Assembly (NCBI RefSeq): GCF_000265075.1
Contig: NZ_AJYA01000024.1
Coordinates: forward strand, 82,149 to 146,148
DNA length: 64,000 bases
Reading direction: 5' to 3'
Origin: Nitritalea halalkaliphila LW7
Lineage (GTDB): Bacteria; Bacteroidota; Bacteroidia; Cytophagales; Cyclobacteriaceae
The notes under the pieces were generated by a model. The model saw nothing but the letters and a program-made list of their open reading frames with translations, was not told the DNA's origin and ran no database searches. Each line of letters starts with the position of its first letter. The stretch's first letter is position 1. This document shows positions 1 through 9,187 of this stretch, piece after piece. The translations under genes were made by a program, and so were the position numbers.

Positions 1-2
1 TA

Positions 3-158
3 AATGTCAACAAGTACAATGTCTCCGCCATTCGTTTCTACGAGCGGATCGGGTTTACGCGCATTCGGGAAGAGGTCATCGACATCGGAGCGGGCTATGT
101 CATGGACGACTATGTGTATGCACAGTCTTTGAGGAGCCGGCCGCTGGCCAAAACTTAG
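3..158 (+). CDS. GNAT-family N-acetyltransferase, C-terminal fragment
   Basis: The window opens inside a reading frame of 51 codons that ends at a TAG at 156-158. The peptide has the acetyl-CoA-binding end of a GNAT acetyltransferase: an N-V-N-K-Y-N stretch, then A-I-R-F-Y-E-R-I-G-F, then a short tail with D-D-Y-V-Y. In this family the N..A...Y...GF pattern lies at the cofactor-binding helix and the last strands. The substrate cannot be told because the start lies outside the window. The next gene is convergent, on the opposite strand. Confidence 0.72.
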   Translation, partial: NVNKYNVSAIRFYERIGFTRIREEVIDIGAGYVMDDYVYAQSLRSRPLAKT

Positions 159-185
159 CGAAGCCCACTCGCTTTACCCCTCTTT

Positions 186-698
186 TTACATCTCCTCGAG
201 CGCACGTTTACGGGCCATTTCGTATTCGGCCTCTGTGATCAGGCCCTCATCGAATAGGGCTTTTAGCTTCCGAAGGCGCTGCTCCAGATTGGAGATGGCC
301 TCGGCTTCTTTTAACACTTGCTTCGGTCCCTCCTGTAGATGCTGTTCGAGCGGATCCAGTTCCGAAAGCGGGGTGAGTTCATACATGCGGCTTGGCTTGT
401 ATTTCATGGTCCATAAGAAGGGGACGAGGAAAAATATCCCGCCGATGATGGCGCCTACATCCACTTCCTCATCGCGTGCGAAGTAGCTGTAAAAAGGGGC
501 ATAGCCTTCTAATTCCAGACGTACATCCGTGACGCTCCCGACGATGCGTGTGTCCCGATGTTTATGTGGCGTGGTTCCTACCAGCTCATCGTTCAGGTAA
601 AGTTTCGCTCCACCGGGTGTGGATTGAATAAGAGTAGCACTGCTACAGCTGGTGAAGAGCAGGAGTGCCGCCAATAAGATCGCTAAATAAGCTCGCAT
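186..698 (-). CDS. PEGA- and SHOCT-domain lipoprotein
   Basis: A 170-residue predicted lipoprotein. The signal peptide ends in the lipobox LFTSC with Cys18 as the acylation site. Residues about 20-70 look like a PEGA domain (STPGGAKLYLNDELVGTTP), a small beta-fold common in surface proteins. Residues about 82-98 are a hydrophobic stretch (GAIIGGIFFLVPFLW). The last 30 residues match the SHOCT pattern (LRKLKALFDEGLITEAEYE), a short helical oligomerisation module. The combination is frequent in Bacteroidota, and no specific function is known to me. A promoter-like site lies just upstream at 718-750. Confidence 0.75.
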   Translation of the reverse strand: MRAYLAILLAALLLFTSCSSATLIQSTPGGAKLYLNDELVGTTPHKHRDTRIVGSVTDVRLELEGYAPFYSYFARDEEVDVGAIIGGIFFLVPFLWTMKYKPSRMYELTPLSELDPLEQHLQEGPKQVLKEAEAISNLEQRLRKLKALFDEGLITEAEYEMARKRALEEM

Positions 699-717
699 AA
701 AAATTCCTTTATCGGAA

Positions 718-750
718 CAAAGATACTTTTATTTCAGGAAATTCTACGAA
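718..750 (-). promoter_or_regulatory. Bacteroidota-type promoter for the SHOCT lipoprotein
   Basis: On the minus strand a TATCTTTG box (718-725) matches the phylum -7 consensus TAnnTTTG. It is preceded by 21 bases and then TTCG (747-750), one mismatch from the -33 TTTG box. The site lies 20 bases upstream of the start codon. The call rests on motif match and spacing only. Confidence 0.5.
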
Positions 751-805
751 TAGCCATGAAAAACAAGCGTTTATTTAGGCTTCTCGGCTTTTTTTGCGAC
801 CTAAT

Positions 806-854
806 GTAAAATAAGGAAGCCATGCACCGCGGCATAACTACCGCAGTGCATGGC
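806..854 (-). terminator. Terminator after pyruvate carboxylase
   Basis: A long hairpin lies 33 bases downstream of the pyruvate carboxylase stop. GCCATGCAC (819-827) pairs with GTGCATGGC (846-854), and GCGG (829-832) pairs with CCGC (841-844), with one C/A mismatch and an 8-base loop. On the minus strand it is followed by a T-rich stretch (TTCCTTATTTTA). The hairpin itself is clear, but the T-tract is imperfect. Confidence 0.65.
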
Positions 855-887
855 CTCATTTGCGCATAAACTACTTACCACAGGGTT

Positions 888-3800
888 TTATTTCAACCGA
901 AGGACCAGGTCGTCCTGCTGTACCATGGTGTTTTCCCGCAGCATGATCTCCTCGATCGTGCCTGCAAAAGGCGCCACCACCGTACTTTCCATTTTCATGG
1001 CCTCGATAAGGAAAAGCGGATCGTTTTTCTCCACCTGATCGCCACGATTTACGAGGATCTGGGTCAATTTGCCCTGTAAAGGGCTTCCTACATCCCCTTC
1101 CTTCGCTACTTTTTCATGCTTCACCGTTTCCACGAGCACCTGCTGATCCTGTACTTGAATCTGTCGATTCTGTCCGTTTAGCTTGAAGAAGGCATAGCGC
1201 TTACCCTCTGCATCTGGCGCGGTTACGTTCAGGTATTTGACGATGATTTTCTTACCTGGGGAAATCTCAAACACGATCTCCTCATTCTGCTTCATGCCAT
1301 AAAAGAAGGCTTTAGAAGGCAGTGGGAGCACATTTCCGTAGTTTTCACAGAAACTGTGAAACTCCTGATATACCTTCGGATAAAGCGAGTAGGAGAGGAA
1401 GTCACAGATGCCCTTTTCCTTACCGAATTTCTCTTGGAAAGCTGGCAGCTCGCGCTCAAAGTCGATCGGCTCTAGCAGCTCATTAGGTCGGTGGGTATAG
1501 GGTTGCACTTCTTTCAAAACGATTTTTTGGAAATCCCTCGGGAAGCCGCCATAAGGTTGACCCAAGTCCCCCTTCAGGAAGTTGATCACCGAATCTGGAA
1601 ACGAGAGGGATTCACCGCGACTTAGCAGATCCTGCGCTGTGTAGCCATTCGAGGTCATAAACAGCGCCAGGTCACCCACCACTTTCGAGGAAGGCGTTAC
1701 CTTCACGATATCCCCTAGCAGCATGTTCGCCACACGGTAGTTCTCTTTAATCGTCTCGAATTTATGTTCGATGCCCAGGCCGCGCGCCTGAGGGCGCAAA
1801 TTCGAATACTGCCCACCCGGAATTTCATTTTCGTAGACTTGGGCTGTGCCTGCCTTCAACTCGCTTTCGAAGGGATAGTACAGCTCACGTACATCCTCCC
1901 AGTAGTTGGCAAAGCGATTTAAGCTGCCCAGATCGATTTTTTGTTCCCGCTCATGGCCCTGCATCATGGCCACCAGAGAGTTAAAGTTGGGCTGAGAGGT
2001 CAAGCCACTCATACTGCTGATGGCCACATCTACGATGTCCACGCCCGCCTCGATGGCCTTTAGGTAAGTGGCACTCTGAATGCTGGATGTGTCGTGAGTA
2101 TGCAGATGAATCGGAAGCTGCACATGCTGCTTCAAGCTGTCGATCAGTTCTGCCGCTGCATAAGGCTTAAGCAGCCCTGCCATGTCCTTGATACAGAGGA
2201 TGTGGGCACCCATGTCCTCCAGCTTTTTAGCTACCTCGATGTAATAGTCTAGCGTGAACTTGGTTTTCTCAGGATTGCTGATGTCTCCAGTGTAGCAGAT
2301 GCAAGCCTCTGCCAGCGACTGTGTCCGCTCCCGCACCGCTCGGATACTGATTTCCATGTTTTCGGTCCAGTTTAGGGAATCGAAGATGCGGAAAACATCC
2401 ATGCCATTTCCTGCCGCCTCTTCGATGAAACGCTCTACCAAGTTATCCGGGTAAGAGGTATAGCCTACCGCATTTGAGCTCCTAAAGAGCATTTGTGTCA
2501 GGATATTGGGCATAGCCGCCCGTAATTTGCGCAAGCGCTCCCAGGGATCCTCCTTCAGAAAGCGCATGCATACATCGAAGGTGGCTCCACCCCAAAGTTC
2601 CACGGAGAAGAGCTCTGGATGGTGGCGCGCATAGCTTTCGGCGATCGCCAGCATGTCCGTAGTCCGCATGCGGGTGGCCAGGAGCGACTGGTGGGCATCC
2701 CGGAAGGTGGTGTCCGTATATAAAATTGGGCGCTGCTCCTTCACCCATTGGCTGAAGCCATCGGGACCGAGCGCTGTCAGCAGGTCCTTCGTACCTTTCG
2801 GAAAGGGGCTGTAAGGGTCAAAGTCCGGCACCACAGGAGAGCGAAAGACCTTGTCTTCTTGGATGGTTTTCACGTCCGGATTACCGTTAATGATGACATC
2901 AGAGAGGTAGCGCAGCAATTTGGTAGCGCGGTCTTTCCCCTTTGGGAATTCTAAGAGCTCGGGATGATCCTGAATGAAGGAAACGGTCTGCTCCCCCCTC
3001 ACGAAGATGGGGTGCTTGACCACATTTTGGAGGAAGGGAATGTTCGTTTTTACCCCACGGATGCGGAACTCGGAAAGCGCACGGTCGAGGCGTTCTGCGG
3101 CTCCGCGCAATGTTCTGCCCCAGCTGGAGACCTTTACCAGCATGGAGTCAAAGAAAGGGGAGATGGTCACCCCAGAGTAGGAGCTGCCCTCATCGAGGCG
3201 GATGCCCATTCCCGCGGCATTTCGGTAGGCGATGATGGTGCCAAAGTCAGGCTGAAAATTGTTCGTAGGATCTTCTGTCGTCACGCGGCACTGAATCGCG
3301 AAGCCATTTACTTTCACATCCTCTTGGCTGCTGAGGTAGATGCCAGGGAAGGAGAGGGGGTGGCCCTGCGCGATGAGCAACTGGGAGCGGACGATGTCGA
3401 TACCCGTAATTTCTTCTGTGATGGTATGCTCTACCTGGATCCTTGGGTTGACTTCGATGAAGTACACGTTTTCTTCTTTATCCACGAGAAATTCCACGGT
3501 TCCAGCATTATAGTAGCCCACATGATGGGCGATTTTTAAGGCATAGGCGTAGAGTTTATCTTTCGTGGCCTGGGAGAGGGTAGGGCTGGGCGCTACTTCT
3601 ACCACTTTCTGGAAGCGGCGCTGTACGGAGCAGTCCCGTTCGTAGAGGTGCACGATATTTCCGTGCTGGTCACCGAGAACCTGTACCTCGATATGTTTCG
3701 GGTTTTCGATGTACTTTTCGATAAAGACTGTTCCCTCTCCGAACGCTTTTAAGGCCTCATTACTGGCCTCTTTAAAGGATTTTTTTAGCTCGGAAGCTTC

Positions 3801-4331
3801 GCGTACTACGCGCATTCCTCGGCCCCCACCCCCGGAGGCGGCCTTTAGCATGACCGGAAAGCCGATGCGCTCGGCTTCTGCGAGGGCCAGCTCCGCATCC
3901 TGTAGGTCCACCAAGGAATCTTCGATTACAGGAACTTCCGATTCGCGGGCGATTTTCTTCGCCGCCACCTTGTCGCCCAGTTTTTCCATGGCTTCCGGGG
4001 AGGGGCCTACGAAGAGGATACCTTCCTCTCGGCAGCGTCGGGCGAAGCGGACATTTTCGGATAAAAAGCCATATCCAGGGTGGATGGCATCGATCTTCTT
4101 GTCTTTAGCGAGCTGAATGATGGCTTCTACATCCAGGTAAGGCTTCAGGGGGTCGTGTTCCTTACCGATCTGGTAGGCCTCGTCCGCCTTATAGCGGTGT
4201 AAAGAATAGCGGTCTTCATGGGTGTAGATGGCTACGGTTCGAATTTTTAGCTCAGAACCTGCTCGAAAAATGCGTATGGCGATTTCCCCACGGTTCGCCA
4301 CAAGCAAACGCTGGATTTTTCTCTCCGTCAT
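888..4331 (-). CDS. pyc: Pyruvate carboxylase
   Basis: A 1147-residue single-chain pyruvate carboxylase, the usual length for the family. It makes oxaloacetate from pyruvate, bicarbonate and ATP and feeds the TCA cycle. Domains in order: biotin carboxylase (about 1-450) starting RLLVANRGEIAIRIF with the ATP-grasp glycine loop SGGGGRGM; carboxyltransferase (from about 530) with TTFRDAHQSLLATRM and the CIKDMAG lysine that is carboxylated in the family; the PYC/OADA domain; and a C-terminal biotinyl domain with EAMKM, biotin on Lys1113. I use the ATG at 4331 (MTERKIQ); the frame is open 20 codons further up, but family homology begins at RLLVANRGE just after this Met. The reading frame is uninterrupted, unlike many neighbours. 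It appears to be its own transcript, with a terminator at 806-854. Confidence 0.97.
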   Translation of the reverse strand: MTERKIQRLLVANRGEIAIRIFRAGSELKIRTVAIYTHEDRYSLHRYKADEAYQIGKEHDPLKPYLDVEAIIQLAKDKKIDAIHPGYGFLSENVRFARRCREEGILFVGPSPEAMEKLGDKVAAKKIARESEVPVIEDSLVDLQDAELALAEAERIGFPVMLKAASGGGGRGMRVVREASELKKSFKEASNEALKAFGEGTVFIEKYIENPKHIEVQVLGDQHGNIVHLYERDCSVQRRFQKVVEVAPSPTLSQATKDKLYAYALKIAHHVGYYNAGTVEFLVDKEENVYFIEVNPRIQVEHTITEEITGIDIVRSQLLIAQGHPLSFPGIYLSSQEDVKVNGFAIQCRVTTEDPTNNFQPDFGTIIAYRNAAGMGIRLDEGSSYSGVTISPFFDSMLVKVSSWGRTLRGAAERLDRALSEFRIRGVKTNIPFLQNVVKHPIFVRGEQTVSFIQDHPELLEFPKGKDRATKLLRYLSDVIINGNPDVKTIQEDKVFRSPVVPDFDPYSPFPKGTKDLLTALGPDGFSQWVKEQRPILYTDTTFRDAHQSLLATRMRTTDMLAIAESYARHHPELFSVELWGGATFDVCMRFLKEDPWERLRKLRAAMPNILTQMLFRSSNAVGYTSYPDNLVERFIEEAAGNGMDVFRIFDSLNWTENMEISIRAVRERTQSLAEACICYTGDISNPEKTKFTLDYYIEVAKKLEDMGAHILCIKDMAGLLKPYAAAELIDSLKQHVQLPIHLHTHDTSSIQSATYLKAIEAGVDIVDVAISSMSGLTSQPNFNSLVAMMQGHEREQKIDLGSLNRFANYWEDVRELYYPFESELKAGTAQVYENEIPGGQYSNLRPQARGLGIEHKFETIKENYRVANMLLGDIVKVTPSSKVVGDLALFMTSNGYTAQDLLSRGESLSFPDSVINFLKGDLGQPYGGFPRDFQKIVLKEVQPYTHRPNELLEPIDFERELPAFQEKFGKEKGICDFLSYSLYPKVYQEFHSFCENYGNVLPLPSKAFFYGMKQNEEIVFEISPGKKIIVKYLNVTAPDAEGKRYAFFKLNGQNRQIQVQDQQVLVETVKHEKVAKEGDVGSPLQGKLTQILVNRGDQVEKNDPLFLIEAMKMESTVVAPFAGTIEEIMLRENTMVQQDDLVLRLK

Positions 4332-4420
4332 TTGGGTTGTTTTATGGATTTTATAATAAAATGAGTGTTTGTCAACTCCTAATATCCACAAAAAGTCCGC
4401 CTATTTCAAGTTTGTTAATG

Positions 4421-4454
4421 AAAAAGACAGAGGCACGTGTTCGTGACGTGCCTC
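4421..4454 (-). terminator. Rho-independent terminator of the sigma factor gene
   Basis: GAGGCACGT (4430-4438) and ACGTGCCTC (4446-4454) form a perfect 9-bp stem with a 7-base loop. Read on the minus strand it is followed by TGTCTTTTTC (4429-4420). It lies 55 bases past the stop of the sigma factor and upstream of pyc, so it separates the two minus-strand genes. Confidence 0.8.
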
Positions 4455-4508
4455 TTTAAGGTTTGAAAGTCTAGCGAAATTAAAGATTTTTTTTGTTTTT
4501 TCGCAGGC

Positions 4509-5165
4509 TTAGATATGTTTTTTCTTTTCTCTGGCGATCTCTAGCAGCAGCTCGCGAGAGCGGTGAAGCTGCGCCTTCACTGTTCCGAGGGGTTTTTCCA
4601 GCTCCACAGCGATTTCTTCATAGGAAAGCTCATCGAAGTAGCGGAGCTTGACCAGCTTACGGTATTTAGCTGGTAATTTATCCACGAAGATGCGCACCAT
4701 CTCGATACGCTGGGAACGGATGAACTCATCTTGGGGATTATTGTCGTCATCTTCCACATCGATCGTCACACTATTTCCTCCATCATCGCTGAGGGTGGTA
4801 TTCAAGCTCATGGTCTTCAGCTTCTTCTTGCGGATAAAATCGATGGTATTATTCGTGGCTATCCGAAAAAGCCAGGTGCTAAAGGTGTAGTCTTTTTTAA
4901 ACTTATGCAGGTTTTTAAAGGCTTTGGCGAAAGCCTCCATCGTTAAGTCCTCCGCATCATCAGCATCCCGAATCATTTTAAGCACCATGAAGAAGACGGC
5001 CTTTTTATAGCGTTTCATCAGCGTCGCATACGCCTGCTGGTCTTTGCCACTTACCGCCTGGTCGATAAGGTCAAAATCCTCTAAAGCCTTGTTCGAAAAA
5101 TTTCGCTCATTTACATCCATAGTTGTTTCGTTCTCGGCTTGAAGCCCCACCAGCTTATTTTCCAT
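4509..5165 (-). CDS. RNA polymerase sigma-70 family (ECF-like) sigma factor
   Basis: A 218-residue sigma factor. Region 2 covers about residues 30-115, with the core-binding and -10 recognition helices (DADDAEDLTMEAFAKAFKN, then FSTWLFRIATNNTIDFIRKKK). Region 4 is at about 165-212, with the helix-turn-helix LSYEEIAVELEKPLGTVKAQL. Region 3 is missing, as in extracytoplasmic-function factors. Between regions 2 and 4 lies an acidic linker (DVEDDDNNPQDE). No anti-sigma gene is adjacent, so it may be a constitutive or stress factor of the type common in Cytophagales. Met16 is an alternative start. The regulon cannot be deduced. Confidence 0.9.
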   Translation of the reverse strand: MENKLVGLQAENETTMDVNERNFSNKALEDFDLIDQAVSGKDQQAYATLMKRYKKAVFFMVLKMIRDADDAEDLTMEAFAKAFKNLHKFKKDYTFSTWLFRIATNNTIDFIRKKKLKTMSLNTTLSDDGGNSVTIDVEDDDNNPQDEFIRSQRIEMVRIFVDKLPAKYRKLVKLRYFDELSYEEIAVELEKPLGTVKAQLHRSRELLLEIAREKKKHI

Positions 5166-5279
5166 CTATTTAGCAGCTAAATTTAGGTTAGAACCATTTA
5201 CATTACCTCTTTTTACCCGAATTAGTTCAGGAAGGTTTTCTGCATGATATAAATAACGACAAAAAGAATACCTATTCTC

Positions 5280-5312
5280 TTTGCGCTAAGCTAATCTACA
5301 AAATTACATTTT
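5280..5312 (+). promoter_or_regulatory. Candidate promoter of tgt
   Basis: TTTG at 5280-5283, 21 bases, then TACATTTT at 5305-5312 (TAnnTTTt, one mismatch to the -7 consensus). The spacing is identical to that of the ilv operon promoter. The start codon at 5429 would leave a leader of about 110 bases with no clear structure. Confidence 0.45.
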
Positions 5313-5428
5313 TTTCTGTTATCCAAAGCCTTATTTCTGCTCGATCCCATGAAGTAGGGCGCGCGCTATGTGAAAGCTCATGAATAAAGCCTATTTTTGT
5401 GCACTTCTTTACAGTAGGAAACCCCGAG

Positions 5429-6558
5429 ATGAAATTTACTTTAGAACACGAAGATCCTAAAAGCAGGCACGTGCTGGTCGCCTCCAGACCGATCATGGCG
5501 AGATTCTTACCCCTATTTTTATGCCCGTAGGCACTGCCGGAACGGTCAAAGCGGTGCACACCCGCGAGCTGGAAGCGGATATTCAGGCCCAAATCATTCT
5601 CGGTAATACGTACCACCTCTATTTGCGGCCGGGGCTGGAGGTGCTCCGCCAGGCGGGAGGCTTGCACCGGTTTAATGGTTGGTCCAAGCCGATTTTAACG
5701 GACAGTGGCGGTTATCAGGTGTTTTCGCTGGCCCAAAGCCGGAAAATTACGGAGGAGGGTGTGACCTTTAAGTCTCACATCGATGGCTCCAAGCACCTGT
5801 TTACACCGGAGGGGGTCATGGACATCGAGCGGACCATCGGAGCGGATATCATCATGGCCTTTGACGAATGTCCCCCCTATCCCTCCACCTACGCATATGC
5901 GGAGCAGTCCATGCAGCTGACCCATCGCTGGCTGAAGCGCTGCATCGAGCGAGTGGATCAGACGGAGCCGCATTATGGCTACGCCCAAAGTCTTTTTCCG
6001 ATCGTTCAGGGCTCCACCTATAAGGATCTACGCGCCCAGTCTGCCGAGTTTATCGCTTCCTGTGAGCGCGAGGGCAATGCCATCGGCGGCCTATCGGTGG
6101 GGGAGCCGGCAGAGATGATGTATGAGATGACCGATCATGTAAACCGCATACTGCCACGGGATAAACCACGTTATCTCATGGGTGTGGGAACGCCGGCGAA
6201 TATCCTCGAAAATATCGCGCTCGGCGTGGATATGTTCGACTGCGTGATGCCCACACGAAATGCACGGAATGGCATGCTCTTTACCACGGAAGGGATTATA
6301 AATATTCGGAACGAAAAGTGGAAATCGGACTTTTCTCCGATCGATAGTGGCTTCCCTTCTTATGTGAGCCAGTTTTATTCTAAGGCCTATCTGCGTCATC
6401 TGGTGATTTCTAAGGAGATTTTAGCCTCCCAGATCGCTAGCATCCATAATCTGAGCTTCTACCTGTGGCTGGTGGGAGAGGCGCGGGCGCAAATTCAGGC
6501 GGGCACCTTTGCGGGCTGGAAAAACCGTATGGTAGAAGTGGTTAGCCGAAGATTATAA
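5429..6558 (+). CDS. tgt: tRNA-guanine transglycosylase (queuosine synthesis), frame break near the start
   Basis: Exchanges guanine-34 of GUN tRNAs for the queuosine precursor. Family motifs: GNTYHLYLRPG, TDSGGYQVFSL, FDECPPYPS, GGLSVGEP and PTRNARNG, with the catalytic aspartate regions intact. The N-terminus MKFTLEHEDPKSR starts at 5429 in a different frame from the rest. One G lost from the GG at 5466-5467 explains it: restoring it gives a continuous 376-residue protein (KSRARAGRLQTDHGEILTP), the normal length. Odd: the three zinc-binding cysteines expected between SPID and YSKAYLRHL are absent (SGFPSYVSQF instead), while the histidine is kept. It is followed 3 bases later by the LptF/LptG permease. 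Confidence 0.93.
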
Positions 6559-6561
6559 ACT

Positions 6562-7635
6562 ATGAAATTACTCGATAAACTCATCATAAAAGACTTCCTG
6601 AAGACCTACCTCTTCGTGGTGTTTTTACTTGTTCTGGTGGTCCTCGTACTGGATTTCACCGAGAAAAATGATACGTTTATTCGAAATGAAGTCCCCTCAG
6701 GAGAGATTATCAAGTACCTGCTGAATTATGGGCTGTACCTGAATAATCTTCTCACGCCGATCACGGTCTTTATATCCGTGATTTTTATTACCTCGCGCAT
6801 GGCTGGACGCACGGAAATCATCGCGATCCTAAGTAGCGGCACCAGCTTCGTGCGCATGCTCGTGCCTTTCTTTTTTAGCGCGGCATTAATCGGTACGGCT
6901 AGTTTTTTCCTAAACGGCTGGGTGCTGCCCGTAGCTACCGAGGGTGTGACAAGCTTTAAGGCACGCTACCTGGATGATGACAAATATTATAATGAGTCTA
7001 ATATCCACGTGAAGGTGGCAGCCCATCACTATGCTTTTATCTCCCGCTATTACACGAGTAGCAATACGGGGTATAATTTCACCCTAGAACATATAGAGGA
7101 TGGGATTTTACATGCCAAGCTGTCTTCAGATCGCATCGTATGGGATACAGCGAAGCGGGTCTGGTCGGTAAAAAACTACCGCATCCGCTCGCTAGAGGAC
7201 TGGGGTGAGCGCTATGAAGTGGGGGAGTCCTTAGATACAGTGCTGTCTATCACGCCTTATGACTTCGACCTGCCACTCAATCACCACGAAATGCTGAAGA
7301 CCCCCGAGCTGTCCCGGCAAATAAAAATTTTAGAAGAGCGTGGGGCTGATAATGTCAACTACTACAAGATTGAGCGCTATGTGCGGTATATGTCGCCCTT
7401 TGCAGCGATTATTTTAACGTTCATCGGTGTTATTGTCTCTTCGAAGAAGACGCGTGGAGGCTCGGGCTTTCAGATCGCTTTAGGCTTCTTTTTGGCCTTT
7501 ATCTATATCATTCTCTTTCTGCTTTCCAAGACCTTCGCTGAGGCAGGAACAGCCTACCCAATTTTAGCCGTTTGGCTACCGAATATCGTGTTCGCTGTCA
7601 CCGGCTTAGCACTTTATAAAACAGTACCGCGCTAA
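6562..7635 (+). CDS. LptF/LptG family lipopolysaccharide export permease
   Basis: A 357-residue YjgP/YjgQ-family inner-membrane protein. In the family, LptF and LptG form the membrane part of the LptB2FG ABC transporter, which pulls lipopolysaccharide out of the inner membrane. Visible: an N-terminal amphipathic start and first membrane helix (FVVFLLVLVVLVLDF), two further helices by residue 125, a periplasmic beta-jellyroll-like middle (about 130-265), and three C-terminal helices (about 275-350). It starts 3 bases after tgt and overlaps the next gene at TAATG, so tgt, this gene and the EamA gene are probably co-transcribed. Whether it is LptF or LptG cannot be decided from sequence alone. 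Confidence 0.9.
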   Translation: MKLLDKLIIKDFLKTYLFVVFLLVLVVLVLDFTEKNDTFIRNEVPSGEIIKYLLNYGLYLNNLLTPITVFISVIFITSRMAGRTEIIAILSSGTSFVRMLVPFFFSAALIGTASFFLNGWVLPVATEGVTSFKARYLDDDKYYNESNIHVKVAAHHYAFISRYYTSSNTGYNFTLEHIEDGILHAKLSSDRIVWDTAKRVWSVKNYRIRSLEDWGERYEVGESLDTVLSITPYDFDLPLNHHEMLKTPELSRQIKILEERGADNVNYYKIERYVRYMSPFAAIILTFIGVIVSSKKTRGGSGFQIALGFFLAFIYIILFLLSKTFAEAGTAYPILAVWLPNIVFAVTGLALYKTVPR

Positions 7636-8582
7636 TGTCTACTGCTCCGACTTCTGCTGGCCTAAAAGATTATGCCATGCTGCACTTTATCGTGCTCATC
7701 TGGGGGTTTACGGCCATTCTGGGCTTGTTGATTAGCCTCCCGGCCTTAGAGATCGTCTTTTACCGTACACTATTGGCCGTAGTGGCCATCGGTGGTTTTT
7801 TTCTTTGGCGGAGCCAAAGCCTGCGGCTTTCCCGCGCCTCTCTCATTCGTATTATCGGGACGGGCATGTTGATCGGGCTGCACTGGGTGCTTTTCTTCGG
7901 CGCAGCACGGGCTTCGACTGCTTCGGTCTGTCTGGCTGGAATGGCGACAACCTCTCTCTGGACGGCATTTATCGAGCCCTTCGCCTATAAGTCTAAGGTC
8001 AAATGGTATGAGGTGCTGCTGGGGCTTATGGTGATTTCAGGGCTGTATGTGATTTTCCGCTTTGAAGGGGGCTACTGGTTGGGGCTAAGCATGGCTATCG
8101 CTTCGGCATTCTTGGGTGCTGTTTTTTCGGTGATCAACAGTAAATTGACCAAAAAACATGAGCCTTACACGCTAACATTTTATGAAATGCTGGGTGCCTG
8201 CCTGTTCACGCTCCTATGCATGCCGATTTACAGCATGTACTTCGCTGAAGAAGGACTGCAGCTGCTGCCTAAGGGACTGGATTGGCTTTGGTTGTTCCTG
8301 TTAGGTGGGGTCTGTACGGTGTACGCTTTCGCCGTTTCGGTGGAGCTGATGAGGAGAATTACCGCCTTTGCGGTGAATTTAACCATCAATTTGGAGCCTG
8401 TTTACGGGATTGTTTTGGCTGTTTTGATCTTCGGGGAGAAGGAGCAGATGACCCCGGGCTTTTACTTGGGGACGCTTATTATTTTGATTTCCGTGCTGCT
8501 ATATCCCTTGGTTCAATTTCTATACCGCAAGCGGCAAGCGCGACGTGCTGCTACAGCTGCGAAGCTTTACCCTCGTGCATAA
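7635..8582 (+). CDS. EamA/DMT-family drug-metabolite transporter
   Basis: A 315-residue membrane protein with about ten predicted helices in two EamA halves (about 10-150 and 155-295), the standard arrangement of the drug/metabolite transporter superfamily. Typical elements include the WG near helix 1 (LIWGFTAILG), the H-W-x-x-F-F-G-A-A stretch in the first half, and the NLEPVYGIVLA segment in the second. The start codon overlaps the previous stop (TAATG), so translation is probably coupled to the Lpt permease. The substrate is unknown. GC content drops sharply just after the stop. Confidence 0.88.
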   Translation: MSTAPTSAGLKDYAMLHFIVLIWGFTAILGLLISLPALEIVFYRTLLAVVAIGGFFLWRSQSLRLSRASLIRIIGTGMLIGLHWVLFFGAARASTASVCLAGMATTSLWTAFIEPFAYKSKVKWYEVLLGLMVISGLYVIFRFEGGYWLGLSMAIASAFLGAVFSVINSKLTKKHEPYTLTFYEMLGACLFTLLCMPIYSMYFAEEGLQLLPKGLDWLWLFLLGGVCTVYAFAVSVELMRRITAFAVNLTINLEPVYGIVLAVLIFGEKEQMTPGFYLGTLIILISVLLYPLVQFLYRKRQARRAATAAKLYPRA

Positions 8583-8827
8583 AGGTGTGTAGCGTTCGTT
8601 TTTGGGTATAAAAGATTGAATAGTGTATGTATAGGGTGTACAGGTTCTTTTATAATAGTTGAAATCTTGTTTTTTTTTCACCTGATAATCAACGGGTTAT
8701 GATCGTTTTTTTTTTTGCTGATATGTTTTCTTATATCACTTATTTTTCGATGCGGATAGGTCTATATTACAGTGTGTTTAGCGCTGAATTACTTTTATTT
8801 TTTTACGATCCAACTTAAAAAAAAACT

Positions 8828-9127
8828 ATGAAAAGGTTTGTTTTTAGATTATTTTCATTTAAGATTATTGTTGTTATTTTTACGATAATGACTATTAATC
8901 AAGAAAAAGCGCTATCAGGTACCACATATGGTAAAGAATTGTCCTCAACTATAGCATATGGAACGTTTTTTCACGGAGGACTTGATGTTCTAGGATTAGA
9001 TATGCCTATGGGTTTTACTTTAGAATATGGAACAGATCCAGTGGGTGTCATGAAAAACTGCACTTGGGCCTTTGCAACATGTGATAATTCACAATCTGGA
9101 TTTTCTTTGTTTCCTGGTTGCAATTGA
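8828..9127 (+). CDS. Small secreted peptide with three C-terminal cysteines (NVEALA-like?)
   Basis: A 99-residue protein not recognised by name. Residues 5-25 are hydrophobic (KIIVVIFTIM) after a basic start, as in an export signal. The mature part ends in NCTWAFATCDNSQSGFSLF and a final C-N, with Cys78, Cys85 and Cys98. It lies in an AT-rich stretch unlike its surroundings and is separated by a terminator from a 6-bladed beta-propeller lipoprotein. In Bacteroidota, short NVEALA-type peptides occupy this position, but I see no clear NVEALA motif here, so the family link is inferred from size, cysteines and context. The start is chosen because an A-rich run and an AT-rich stretch precede it. 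Confidence 0.6.
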   Translation: MKRFVFRLFSFKIIVVIFTIMTINQEKALSGTTYGKELSSTIAYGTFFHGGLDVLGLDMPMGFTLEYGTDPVGVMKNCTWAFATCDNSQSGFSLFPGCN

Positions 9128-9139
9128 AATTAAGTATAA

Positions 9140-9168
9140 GGCTCCCATTATTTAATGGGGCCTTTTTT
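9140..9168 (+). terminator. Rho-independent terminator between peptide and propeller genes
   Basis: A stem of GGC(T)CCCATT (9140-9149) with AATGGGGCC (9154-9162), 9 pairs with one bulged T and a 4-base loop, is followed by TTTTTT (9163-9168). It lies 12 bases after the peptide stop. It would let the peptide be made in excess over the downstream lipoproteins. It also argues against a start codon for the next gene at 9155, which is inside the hairpin. Confidence 0.8.
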
Positions 9169-9187
9169 GATTTATTTATATAATACG

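Noticed and set aside
2964..3539. 191-codon open frame on the plus strand inside pyruvate carboxylase.
   Set aside because: It is antisense to a perfectly conserved gene and has no homology or start context.
9155..9187. ATG at 9155 as the start of the propeller lipoprotein.
   Set aside because: It lies inside the terminator hairpin of the upstream peptide gene, and the lipoprotein signal begins at 9188.
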